Source: an uncultured Oscillospiraceae bacterium (GTDB lineage Bacteria > Bacillota > Clostridia > Oscillospirales > Oscillospiraceae). From it: 12,998 nt of DNA. The first letter of the stretch is position 1. Each line of letters opens with the position of its first letter. This document shows positions 1-6,918 of this stretch, in pieces. The position numbers and the translations under genes are program-made. The notes under the pieces were generated by a model. The model did no database searches. It was not told the origin of the DNA and saw only the letters and a program-made list of their open reading frames with translations. The stretch covers positions 1 to 12,998 of the forward strand of contig CAAEUZ010000035.1 in assembly GCA_900759385.1 (NCBI GenBank), read 5' to 3'.

Positions 1-1
1 A

Positions 2-266
2 GGTCCGTGCGGATATTCCGATATTCCAAAATCTCCCCAGATGATTGCCAGTACTGGTGCATACAGGAAAAAGCACGCTGCATTTCTCCTGAAGGGTCCG
101 TGCGGACATTCCAATATTCCAAAATCTCCCCAGGCATTTGCCAGTACTGGTGCATACAGGAAAAAACACGCTTCATTTCTCCGGAAGGGTCCGTGCGGAC
201 ATTCCAATATTCCAAAATCTCCCCAGATAGTTACCAATACTGGTGCATACAGGAAAACAGCACGTA
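2..266. repeat. 93-bp tandem repeat array, three copies, open at the left edge
   Basis: Three head-to-tail copies of a 93-bp unit start at 2, 95 and 188. The third loses similarity near 265, just before the ybeY stop codon. Units 1 and 2 differ at about nine positions by eye, clustered in a short variable patch after CTCCCCAG (about 134-139 in unit 2). Constant blocks are GGTCCGTGCGG, ATATTCCAAAATCTCCCCAG and ACTGGTGCATACAGGAAAA. Units 1 and 2 carry the palindrome CCAGTACTGG, which unit 3 breaks (CCAATACTGG). The period is exactly 31 codons, so any open frame stays in phase, and most frames are open across a unit. No homologous protein is recognised in any frame. The array is most simply an intergenic minisatellite downstream of ybeY, but a coding repeat cannot be excluded because the left end is cut. 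Confidence 0.92.
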
Positions 267-268
267 GA

Positions 269-757
269 TTATGGCTCCCCCAGCCGCTCCATTATTGCCT
301 TCTCCCTGCCGCGCATCCGGCGTTTCATCTCGCCCTCGTCCACGTGGTCGTAGCCAAGCAGGTGCAGCACGCTGTGCACGGTCAGGTACATCAGCTCGTG
401 GGCGAAGCCGTGGCCGAACTCCTCGCCCTGGCGGGCGCAGCGCTCCAGGGAGAAGACCATGTCGCCGAGGAGTATGTCCCCCGTGTCCAGGTCGCGCTCG
501 CACTCTTCGGGCCTGAATTCGCCCGGCCTCAGCTCGTTGAGCGGGAAGCTCAGCACGTCCGTGGCGGCGTCTATGCCGCGGTAGCCGCGGTTTATCTCCC
601 TGATGCCCTCGTCGTCGGTCAGCATGGCGCTGACGGCGCAGTTCTCACGCACACCCTCAGCCGCGAGCGCGGCGCGGACGGCGCGCAGGATCAGGGACCG
701 GGCCTCTTCGTGGCCGAGGCCGCGCTTTTCCCGGGAAAGGCTCAGTTTAACTGCCAT
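269..757 (-). CDS. ybeY: Endoribonuclease YbeY (16S rRNA 3'-end maturation, ribosome quality control)
   Basis: 162 residues, the usual family length. YbeY is a cytoplasmic zinc-dependent single-strand endoribonuclease acting in 16S rRNA maturation and ribosome quality control. The zinc motif H-x3-H-x5-H is complete (HSVLHLLGYDH, residues 128-138; H128, H132, H138). The conserved TDVLSFPL segment lies at 66-73 and GDILLGD at 93-99. The ATG at 757 lies three bases after the TGA of the upstream M32 peptidase gene, and GGGGTG just before it could serve as a weak ribosome binding site. It is the last visible gene of the yqfC-yqfD-phoH-M32-ybeY unit. In many Firmicutes dgkA, cdd and era follow; here the 93-bp repeats begin directly after the TAA, and no terminator hairpin is evident. 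Confidence 0.96.
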   Translation of the reverse strand: MAVKLSLSREKRGLGHEEARSLILRAVRAALAAEGVRENCAVSAMLTDDEGIREINRGYRGIDAATDVLSFPLNELRPGEFRPEECERDLDTGDILLGDMVFSLERCARQGEEFGHGFAHELMYLTVHSVLHLLGYDHVDEGEMKRRMRGREKAIMERLGEP

Positions 758-760
758 AGT

Positions 761-2275
761 TCACACCCCGTACACCTCGGACAGCTTGTCCGAGAGATAG
801 TCTATATAGCATTTTACGTCCGGCGGGCCGCCCAGCGCCCGCTCCATGAGCTCCGTGGGCGGATACAGCGCCCCGTGGCGCCAGATGTTTTCGCGCATCC
901 AGTCGTTCACGTGGGATATGTCGCCCATGCGCATGCTCTCTCCGACGTCTATGCTCTCGTTGATCCTCTCCATGAGTTGGGCCGCGTACACGGTGCCGAG
1001 GGCATAGGTCGGGAAGTAGCCTATCTGTCCGGCAGGCCAGTGCGGGTCCTGCAGTATGCCCTCCGCGTCGGAGCGCACGGTGCAGCGCAGGTACTTCTCC
1101 GTCAGCTCGTTCCAGACCGCCGGGGCGTCGCGCACGGTCATCTCCCCGTTCATGACGGCGCGCTCTATCTCGAAGCGGAGCATTATGTGCAGGCAGTACG
1201 TGAGCTCGTCGGCCTCGTCCCTGAGCGGCGTGCGCCTGACGGCGTTGACGGCGCGGAAGAACTCGCGCGGCTCCCGCCCGGCCAGCTCCGGTATGTTGGA
1301 TGTCAGCACGGGCCACATGAGCTCCGTCCAGGCCCGCGAGCGGCCGATCATGTTCTCGTAGAAGCGCGACTGGCTCTCGTGCACCCCCGTGCTCGCCCCG
1401 GCGCCCAGGCGGGTATACTGCCACTGGTCGCCGGTGTTCAGCTCATAGAGCGCGTGGCCGCACTCGTGCATGACGCCGTAGAGGCTGGTGGTGAAGCTCT
1501 CGGGAATATACCGCGTGCAGATGCGCACGTCGTACTTGGAAAAGGCCACCGTGAAGGCGTGGTCCGACAGGCTCAGGCGGCAGCGGCCGCGGTCCACCCC
1601 CAGCGCGTCCATGTTGAAGTGGGCGATGCGCTGCTGGTAGATGGGCGCAACGCGGCAGTTAAGTATGTCCGTGTCCAGCTCCGGCAGGTGCTGAGCGCGC
1701 TCGAGCAGCGGCAGCAGCCCCTCGCGCAGGGCGGAGAAGAACTCCGTGCACTTTGCCTCCGTCAGCCCCTCCTCGTTGTAGTCCAGCCAGAAGTCGTAGG
1801 GCGGCCTGTCCGGCCAGGTCTGGTCGGCTATGCGCCGCGCGGCGTAGAAGAGGCGGCCCAGCCAGGGCTCCAGGGCGGCAAAATCGCCCGCCTCGTTGGC
1901 GCGGGACCAGGCGGCGCTGGCCTCGCCGGCCAGTTTGCGGAAGGACAGGTATTCCTCCAGGTTCACGTGCCTGAGTATCTCCCCGCTGCGGCGCAGCAGA
2001 TGCACGCTGCGGCGTTCCGGCTGGGAGAGGGCGTCCATGTGGTCGGCGAGGTAGTCCAGCAGGCGGATGCCCTCCGCCGAGGATATGAGTTCCAGCGAGG
2101 CTGTGCCCAGCATGCCCAGCGTCTGCGCCCTGGCTATGCGGTTGCCGGGCGGGGCCAGGGTCTCCGCGTCGTACTCCAGCGCGCCGGAGGCGTGGCGCAG
2201 GGCGAACTCACGCTTCTGCAGCTCGGCCAGGTGCTTCCGCGCCACGGGCAGCGTCAGTTTGGATACGGCTATCAC
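761..2275 (-). CDS. M32 family metallocarboxypeptidase (carboxypeptidase Taq type)
   Basis: 504 residues, matching the roughly 500-residue length of family M32. These are cytoplasmic, largely helical zinc carboxypeptidases that remove C-terminal residues from peptides. The zinc site HECGH is at 270-274 with E271 as catalytic base, and the family motif HESQSR at 299-304 supplies the third ligand (E300). Other family blocks seen are RFEIERAVMNGEM (367-379) and FPTYALGTVYAAQL (421-434). The start is GTG at 2275, preceded by GGAGG and overlapping the phoH stop by four bases (GTGA), so translation is probably coupled to phoH. Its place between phoH and ybeY is unusual; an HD-domain membrane protein gene is commonly found there in Firmicutes. 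The physiological peptide substrate cannot be inferred. Confidence 0.97.
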   Translation of the reverse strand: MIAVSKLTLPVARKHLAELQKREFALRHASGALEYDAETLAPPGNRIARAQTLGMLGTASLELISSAEGIRLLDYLADHMDALSQPERRSVHLLRRSGEILRHVNLEEYLSFRKLAGEASAAWSRANEAGDFAALEPWLGRLFYAARRIADQTWPDRPPYDFWLDYNEEGLTEAKCTEFFSALREGLLPLLERAQHLPELDTDILNCRVAPIYQQRIAHFNMDALGVDRGRCRLSLSDHAFTVAFSKYDVRICTRYIPESFTTSLYGVMHECGHALYELNTGDQWQYTRLGAGASTGVHESQSRFYENMIGRSRAWTELMWPVLTSNIPELAGREPREFFRAVNAVRRTPLRDEADELTYCLHIMLRFEIERAVMNGEMTVRDAPAVWNELTEKYLRCTVRSDAEGILQDPHWPAGQIGYFPTYALGTVYAAQLMERINESIDVGESMRMGDISHVNDWMRENIWRHGALYPPTELMERALGGPPDVKCYIDYLSDKLSEVYGV

Positions 2276-3288
2276 GGCTTCCTCCGGAACGTCCTGGGCC
2301 CGGGGCGGGCGCCCTTGCTGTCCTCTGCGCGTCGCTTCTCGTCCTTCTCATAGGCCTCTATTATCTTCTGCACCAGCTCGTGGCGCACCACGTCCGCGCC
2401 CGTGAGGCGGCAGATGGCGATGTCGTCTATGCCCTGCAGCACGCGCATGGCCTCCTTGAGGCCGCTCACCTTGTCGCGGGGCAGGTCTATCTGCGTCACG
2501 TCGCCGGTTATGACCACGCGCGAGCCGAAGCCTATGCGCGTGAGGAACATCTTCATCTGCTCGCGGGAGGTGTTCTGTGCCTCGTCGAGGATGATAAAGC
2601 TGTCGTCCAGCGTGCGCCCGCGCATGTAGGCCAGGGGCGCGACCTCGATGTTGCCGCGCTCGAGGTACTTGTTATAGGTGTCCGGGCCCAGCATCTCAAA
2701 GAGCGCGTCGTAGAGCGGGCGCAGGTAGGGGTCAACCTTGCTCTGCAAATCGCCGGGCAGGAAGCCGAGGCGCTCGCCCGCCTCCACGGCAGGGCGCGTC
2801 AGTATGATGCGGTTGACCTTTTCCGAGCGGAAGGCGCTGACCGCCTGGGCCACGGCCAGATAGGTCTTGCCGGTGCCCGCGGGGCCTATGCCGAGCGTGA
2901 CGGTGTTCTTGGCCATGGCGTCCACATAGGCCTTCTGGCCCAGCGTCTTGGCCTTGATGGGCTTGCCCTTGGCCGTGATGCAGACCACGTCCCCGCCCAG
3001 CTCGCCTATCTTGGCCTCGCGGCCCTCGCGCACGAGCTTGAGGATGTAGCGCACGTTCTGCGCGTCGATAACCTCGCCGCGGCTGGCCAGCTGCAGCAGG
3101 CCGTTTATGGCCTTCTCCGCGGCCATGACGTCCTCCGCCTCGCCGGAAATGCGCAGCTGATCGTCCCGGTCCGTGACCGACACATGCAGCTCGCTCTCTA
3201 TAATCCGCAGGTTCTGGTCAAAGCTGCCGAAGACGCTGATGATGTTCTCCATGCGGTCAATCGGCATTGTGCGTTCTATCATATGCAT
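2272..3288 (-). CDS. phoH: PhoH-like ATPase (PhoH/YbeZ family)
   Basis: 338 residues from the ATG at 3288 (MHMIERTMP). A second ATG at 3282 is also possible; AAAGGG lies just upstream of both. PhoH proteins are cytoplasmic P-loop ATPases of the helicase-like group, functionally linked to RNA metabolism and YbeY. Walker A is GPAGTGKT at 135-142 and Walker B is FIILDEAQN at 231-239, followed by the conserved TGDVTQIDLP at 261-270. The first 95 or so residues form the usual N-terminal RNA-binding-like part. The C-terminal tail after about 315 is charged and low in complexity. It lies 47 bp downstream of yqfD and overlaps the next gene by four bases. A reading frame runs upstream to 3372 but would overlap yqfD and lacks family-like sequence, so it is not used. 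Confidence 0.96.
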   Translation of the reverse strand: MHMIERTMPIDRMENIISVFGSFDQNLRIIESELHVSVTDRDDQLRISGEAEDVMAAEKAINGLLQLASRGEVIDAQNVRYILKLVREGREAKIGELGGDVVCITAKGKPIKAKTLGQKAYVDAMAKNTVTLGIGPAGTGKTYLAVAQAVSAFRSEKVNRIILTRPAVEAGERLGFLPGDLQSKVDPYLRPLYDALFEMLGPDTYNKYLERGNIEVAPLAYMRGRTLDDSFIILDEAQNTSREQMKMFLTRIGFGSRVVITGDVTQIDLPRDKVSGLKEAMRVLQGIDDIAICRLTGADVVRHELVQKIIEAYEKDEKRRAEDSKGARPGPRTFRRKP

Positions 3289-3335
3289 CAAACCCTTTCT
3301 TTTGTCTTCTGTCAAAGGCGCCCGGCCTCTCCGGC

Positions 3336-4511
3336 TCACGCCGGGACGAACTGAGCTATGTCCTCCCGGCACTCCGCGCGCATGGTCACCACCAGCTGCC
3401 CGCCGCTCTCCGCCGCGGTGAAGGCGGCGTCTATTATCTCGCCGCGGCCGTCCAGGCGGCGTTCCAGGGTCTCGGTCAGCTCCGCGCTCAGCCGCCCGGC
3501 CAGGGCGTCCGCGTCCTCCGCGGCGGCGGTGCGGCCGTACTCCACTATCCGCTCCCGGACCAGCGTCACCGGCAGGGTGAACACGCCCTCCCAGGCCAGC
3601 GGATACTCCGTAATGATTTTACCACAGTCCGGCGGTGTTTGGCTACTCCCCGCGTAAAAATTGAAGCGCCGCCCGCCTATGACCAGGGCCCAGCGGGTGT
3701 GGGAGCCCGTCTCCCCGGCCGCTTCGTACTCCAGAGGGGCCACTGCGCTCAGCTCGTACCAGGTACGGGCCTCCACCAGCGCCGAGGCGCGCACGTAGCG
3801 CGTGTCACCCACCGTACTGGGCATCTCGCCGGAGACCAGCGTCTCCCCGGCTATGACCGCCTCGCCCACGGCCACCAGCGGCGCGCCCTGGTATACCTCC
3901 ATGCGCTCTATTATGCCCGTGGCGCGGGCGGTTACGCTGCCCGCGGCGTCGTTGTCCGCCACCTCCGGCTTCTCTATGCGCTCGCGCACGCGCACGACGG
4001 CGCGCGAGGAGTCCACGCTCACCCCCACCCAGCTGAGGGCCGGTATGTCGAGTATTACGCTGTTGCGTATCTCCTCCGTCGACCACCCGGGCCAGAAGGA
4101 GCCGCTGCGCACGCCGCAGTCGGCCAGGGCCCGCATTATCTCGCCGGTGGAGACGGTCTCGTTGCCCTCCACATCTATGTCCCAGACAAACAGCGAGCTG
4201 GCCGCCAGCAGCACAAAGCACGCCGCCGCCGTGCCCAGCAGGGCCAGCCTGCGCCGCAGCCGCCGCCTGACGGCCGGTGCGCCGCGCTCGCGCAGCACCC
4301 TGAGCGAGCACTGGCTGCGTCCCGCTATGGCCCGGGCGTCGCCCAGGTCGCGCGCGGCCATGCCCAGCCGCAGGGTGAAGGCGTCCTCGCTCACCGCGTC
4401 CCAAAAGCCCACGCCCGCATCCGTGAGCGCGTTCAGGCACTTCTCCGGAGCGGCGCCGGATATCTCCGCGCGCACGCTGCCGCGCAGTATTTCGGAAAGC
4501 TTCAGCTTCAT
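3336..4511 (-). CDS. yqfD: Sporulation protein YqfD (membrane protein with FtsQ-like extracytoplasmic part)
   Basis: 391 residues, close to the roughly 400 of B. subtilis YqfD. The cytoplasmic N-terminal part (1-85) ends in an arginine-rich stop-transfer region (RRRLRRRLA), followed by one membrane segment at about 89-110. After it comes WDIDVEGNETVSTGEI (110-125), typical of the YqfD/FtsQ-like extracytoplasmic fold, and then a long outside domain. YqfD is a sporulation protein known from mother-cell expressed yqfC-yqfD units; its exact biochemical role is unknown. The ATG at 4511 overlaps the yqfC TGA by four bases (ATGA), so the two are translationally coupled. Longer in-frame starts up to 4598 would lie inside yqfC and are rejected. 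The stop is at 3336-3338. Confidence 0.93.
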   Translation of the reverse strand: MKLKLSEILRGSVRAEISGAAPEKCLNALTDAGVGFWDAVSEDAFTLRLGMAARDLGDARAIAGRSQCSLRVLRERGAPAVRRRLRRRLALLGTAAACFVLLAASSLFVWDIDVEGNETVSTGEIMRALADCGVRSGSFWPGWSTEEIRNSVILDIPALSWVGVSVDSSRAVVRVRERIEKPEVADNDAAGSVTARATGIIERMEVYQGAPLVAVGEAVIAGETLVSGEMPSTVGDTRYVRASALVEARTWYELSAVAPLEYEAAGETGSHTRWALVIGGRRFNFYAGSSQTPPDCGKIITEYPLAWEGVFTLPVTLVRERIVEYGRTAAAEDADALAGRLSAELTETLERRLDGRGEIIDAAFTAAESGGQLVVTMRAECREDIAQFVPA

Positions 4512-4804
4512 TCCAGTTCCACCGAGAGTATGCGCCCCGTGACCAGCAGGGCCTCTCTGTCCATGGCCTCCAGCTCCAGCCCCTCGCCGTCTATGCACAC
4601 GCGGTGTGCCCCGGCGTTTATCTCCACCCGCTCGCGCGAATAGCTCGCTATGCCGCGGTGGTCCTCTATCAGCGCGCGGCGCGCGCCCATCAGAGTCACC
4701 CTGACCACGCCGGCCGCCCCGGCGGGCAGATTCAGCCGGTCGGCGATCTCCTCGCGCAGGGCCGGGCGTTTGGCCGCCTTTGCGGGTTTTTCCCTCTTGA
4801 ACAT
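4508..4804 (-). CDS. yqfC: Sporulation protein YqfC (YabP/YqfC family)
   Basis: 98 residues; B. subtilis YqfC is of similar length. The start is ATG at 4804 (MFKREKPAK), preceded on the minus strand by a GGGGGTGG stretch that can act as the ribosome binding site. Recognisable YabP/YqfC features are a core of short beta segments with IEDHRGIASYSRERVEI (about 50-66) and the C-terminal VCIDGEGLELEAM...LLVTGRILSVE block, which ends the family domain. It is the first gene of the minus-strand sporulation/phoH operon and is coupled to yqfD through ATGA. Known relatives are expressed in the mother cell under sigma-E; the molecular role is not established. The frame continues upstream to 5164, but that part runs antisense to ylbJ and is not family-like. 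Confidence 0.93.
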   Translation of the reverse strand: MFKREKPAKAAKRPALREEIADRLNLPAGAAGVVRVTLMGARRALIEDHRGIASYSRERVEINAGAHRVCIDGEGLELEAMDREALLVTGRILSVELE

Positions 4805-4819
4805 ACCGCCACCCCCAGG

Positions 4820-4848
4820 CATTTTATGCCCCGCGGCCAAGTATAATG
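4820..4848 (-). promoter_or_regulatory. Possible sigma-E-type promoter for yqfC
   Basis: On the minus strand CATAAAAT (4820-4827) resembles the sigma-E -10 element. A GCATTAT (4842-4848) lies 14 bases upstream and matches the -35 consensus KMATATT at five of seven positions. Family knowledge (yqfC is sigma-E controlled in B. subtilis) supports the idea. The CATAAAAT lies inside a small inverted repeat (GGCAT/ATGCC) and is so close to the start codon that the leader would be very short, which weakens the call. The same region has a perfect TATAAT on the plus strand (4842-4847) facing ylbJ, but with no convincing -35. Confidence 0.3.
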
Positions 4849-4907
4849 CTTGAGACAAGTATCTGGCGGCCCCTGAACTGAGTGCGGCCCGCCCTGGAGG
4901 TGGTTTT

Positions 4908-5864
4908 ATGCGCTTTGCGCTGGGCTGCGCGCTCTCTCTGGCCTCGCTCGCCGCGCTGCTGGGCTGGCCGGCCGAGACCACGGAGGGGGTGCGCGCCGGG
5001 CTGGAGACCTGTGCGGAGGTCATCATCCCCTCGCTCTTCCCCTTCTTCGTGCTGGGCGGGGCCATCACGGAGCTGGGCATACCGCAGCGGCTCTCCCGCT
5101 CGCTCTCAGAGCCGATGTCGCGGCTTTTCGGCGTCTCCGGGGCCGGGGCCTCGGCACTGGTCATAGGCGTCCTCGGCGGCTACCCGCTGGGCGCGGCCAC
5201 GGCGGCGGGGCTGTGCGGGCGCGGCGTGATAACGCGCGCGGAGTGTGAGCGGCTGCTGGGCTTCGTCAACAACTCCGGCCCGGCCTTCCTGGTCGGTGCC
5301 GCCGGGGTGGGCGTATTCGGCAGCGCCCGCGCGGGCCTGGTACTGTACGCCTGCCATGTCCTGGCCGCGGTTACGGCCGGGCTGTTCCTGCGCGGCCGGG
5401 GCAGTGCACCGGCCATCCCTCCCGTCCCCGCGCAGGCACCCGCCCCCGGCGCCCTGGCCCGGGCCGTGACGGCCTCCGTGCGCAACATACTCAACGTCTG
5501 CGGCTTTGTCGTCATCTTCTCCGCCATAACGGCGGCGCTGGGCGCGGCCGGCATCTTCCCCCGCCTGGTGGGTGGCCTGGCCTCCCGCACCGGCCTTGAG
5601 CTTGGCGCGGCCACGGCGCTCCTGACCGGCTTTCTGGAGATAGGCGGCGGCATAGGCGCGCTGCGCGGCTGCTCGCCCACGGCGGCCAACTTCGCCCTCT
5701 GCGCGTTCATCATCGGCTGGGGCGGGCTCTCCGTGCACATGCAGACCGCCGCGGCTACGGCGGGCGCAGGCGTGAAAACCGCCCGGCACCTGGCCGGACG
5801 GCTCATGAGCGCAGCCTTCTCCGCCATATACGCCTGGGCGGCCTTCGGCCTGGCCGGGCTCTGA
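4908..5864 (+). CDS. ylbJ: Sporulation integral membrane protein YlbJ
   Basis: 318 residues, hydrophobic throughout, with about eight predicted membrane segments. YlbJ family motifs are visible in order: PSLFPFFVL (41-49), GGYPLGA (90-96), NNSGPAF (121-127), GFLEIGGG (241-248) and GWGGLSVHMQ (270-279). The family is related to nucleoside-recognition membrane proteins; B. subtilis YlbJ is a sigma-E dependent sporulation protein thought to act as a transporter or channel in the mother cell, with no proven substrate. The ATG at 4908 has a strong ribosome binding site (GGAGG at 4896-4900, seven bases away). A proline/alanine-rich linker lies at about 168-182, between the two halves. It is divergent from yqfC with 103 bp between, and stands alone on the plus strand. 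Confidence 0.9.
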   Translation: MRFALGCALSLASLAALLGWPAETTEGVRAGLETCAEVIIPSLFPFFVLGGAITELGIPQRLSRSLSEPMSRLFGVSGAGASALVIGVLGGYPLGAATAAGLCGRGVITRAECERLLGFVNNSGPAFLVGAAGVGVFGSARAGLVLYACHVLAAVTAGLFLRGRGSAPAIPPVPAQAPAPGALARAVTASVRNILNVCGFVVIFSAITAALGAAGIFPRLVGGLASRTGLELGAATALLTGFLEIGGGIGALRGCSPTAANFALCAFIIGWGGLSVHMQTAAATAGAGVKTARHLAGRLMSAAFSAIYAWAAFGLAGL

Positions 5865-5897
5865 AAAGAAAAAAGCCGCCCCGGCGCAAGGGGCGGC
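5864..5897 (-). terminator. Rho-independent terminator after the rex-SLH unit
   Basis: Stem GCCGCCCC (5875-5882) pairs with GGGGCGGC (5890-5897) across a seven-base loop. On the minus strand it is followed by TTTTTTCTTTTC, a good termination tract. It lies right after the SLH gene stop. On the plus strand the hairpin is followed only by CTAATTATTATTA, so it may be a weaker terminator for ylbJ. Confidence 0.9.
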
Positions 5898-5907
5898 CTA
5901 ATTATTA

Positions 5908-6918
5908 TTACGATGTGACGCGCAGGTCCTTGTCCAGCATCCTGGCGACGATTGCCGCCGCCTCGCTGCGGCGGATGCCGCTCCCGGGGCTGTACGCGCC
6001 GTCGGCGGTGACGCCGTCGAGGATACCGGCGCGGTAGAGGGCATAGATCTCCTCCGCCCCCTCGTCACCCGCGGCGACGTCGGGTATGGAGTCAACCTCG
6101 TTTATGGCGCCGTACTCATAGGCGGGCATGGCGTTATAGAAGATGACGGCGAAATCGCGCCGGTTTATGGCGCTGTTCATCGCCTGCGCATCCATGGCGG
6201 CATAGCCAGGAGCGCAGATACCGTTGGCCACCGCGTAGTCCACGTAGGTGGAGTACCACGGCGCGGCGCCGTTTTGCAGCGTGACCGAGCCGGTATGGTA
6301 ATACTGGTGCAGGCAGGCGGCGATCTTGACGGCCTGGGCGACGGTGAAGCCGCCGTCCGGCTCATAGGTGGTGTCCGTCACGCCGTCAATCAGGCCCGCG
6401 GCCACGGCGGCATAGACGTAATCGTAGTACCAGCTGCCGGCCGGCACGTCGGAGAAGACAACCGTACGGCGGCTGAGCTCCGCCCCGCCCCAGGCCAGCA
6501 CCCGGGCGCTGCCGCTCGCCGTCACATACGCGGCGGAATTCCCGCCCACTATATAGAGCTGTCCGGCGTTCAGGCCGCCGGTGGAGGCCCTGGCGCCCAC
6601 GGTGGCGTTCACCAGGGTTCCGCTCACACCCACGCGGGCGGAACCGGAGACGAGTATCACGCTCGCACCGGCCTCGAGGCTGAGCCGGTCGCCGTCCGAG
6701 AGGGAGTATGTACGTCCTCCCGCCCCGCTCACAGCTGCGAGCGCGCCGTCAATCCCGGAGAGTGCATCCTGCAGCAGCTCCTCGCCCCAGGCCAGGGCCG
6801 CGCTCTCCGTCACCAGGGAGTCCTCCGCCGTACCCGCGGCGGAGGCCGGGACGGCGCAGGCCAGGATGCACGCCGCCAGCACCGCGGCCAGTATGCGCCC
6901 GGTGCGCGCCGGGGTCAT
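5908..6918 (-). CDS. Secreted protein with three S-layer homology (SLH) repeats
   Basis: 336 residues. A signal peptide (basic TPARTGR, hydrophobic core at about 9-22, AVPASA cleavage near 27) indicates export. The middle part (about 70-148) is glycine-, serine- and valine-rich and looks beta-rich (LSLEAGASVILVSGSARV), a region I cannot assign to a named family. Three SLH repeats follow: about 155-207 (starting FSDVPAGSWYYDYV), 219-265 (PWYSTYVDYAVANGI, degenerate) and 278-330 (IPDVAAGDEGAEEIYAL). SLH domains bind secondary cell-wall polymers, so the protein is probably attached to the wall non-covalently. The ATG at 6918 overlaps the rex TGA by four bases (ATGA), so it is translationally coupled to rex and likely shares its promoter. 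No enzymatic domain is seen. Confidence 0.9.
   Translation of the reverse strand: MTPARTGRILAAVLAACILACAVPASAAGTAEDSLVTESAALAWGEELLQDALSGIDGALAAVSGAGGRTYSLSDGDRLSLEAGASVILVSGSARVGVSGTLVNATVGARASTGGLNAGQLYIVGGNSAAYVTASGSARVLAWGGAELSRRTVVFSDVPAGSWYYDYVYAAVAAGLIDGVTDTTYEPDGGFTVAQAVKIAACLHQYYHTGSVTLQNGAAPWYSTYVDYAVANGICAPGYAAMDAQAMNSAINRRDFAVIFYNAMPAYEYGAINEVDSIPDVAAGDEGAEEIYALYRAGILDGVTADGAYSPGSGIRRSEAAAIVARMLDKDLRVTS

Noticed and set aside
2..266. CRISPR array
   Set aside because: The 93-bp units are nearly identical along their whole length; there is no alternation of short identical repeats with unique spacers and no cas genes.
7..267. 86-residue protein from the repeats
   Set aside because: Most frames are open through the repeat, there is no ribosome binding site at the first ATG, and no frame is favoured; reported as a repeat instead.
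41..2353. 770-codon open frame on the plus strand through the repeats, ybeY and M32 genes
   Set aside because: It is antisense to two genes with full catalytic motifs; long antisense frames are expected in GC-rich DNA. Its sequence has no recognisable domain and is rich in H, A, R and V, as antisense frames are.
2380..4643. Long plus-strand frames antisense to phoH, yqfD and yqfC
   Set aside because: They mirror genes whose products are clearly recognised and have no ribosome binding sites or domain signals of their own.
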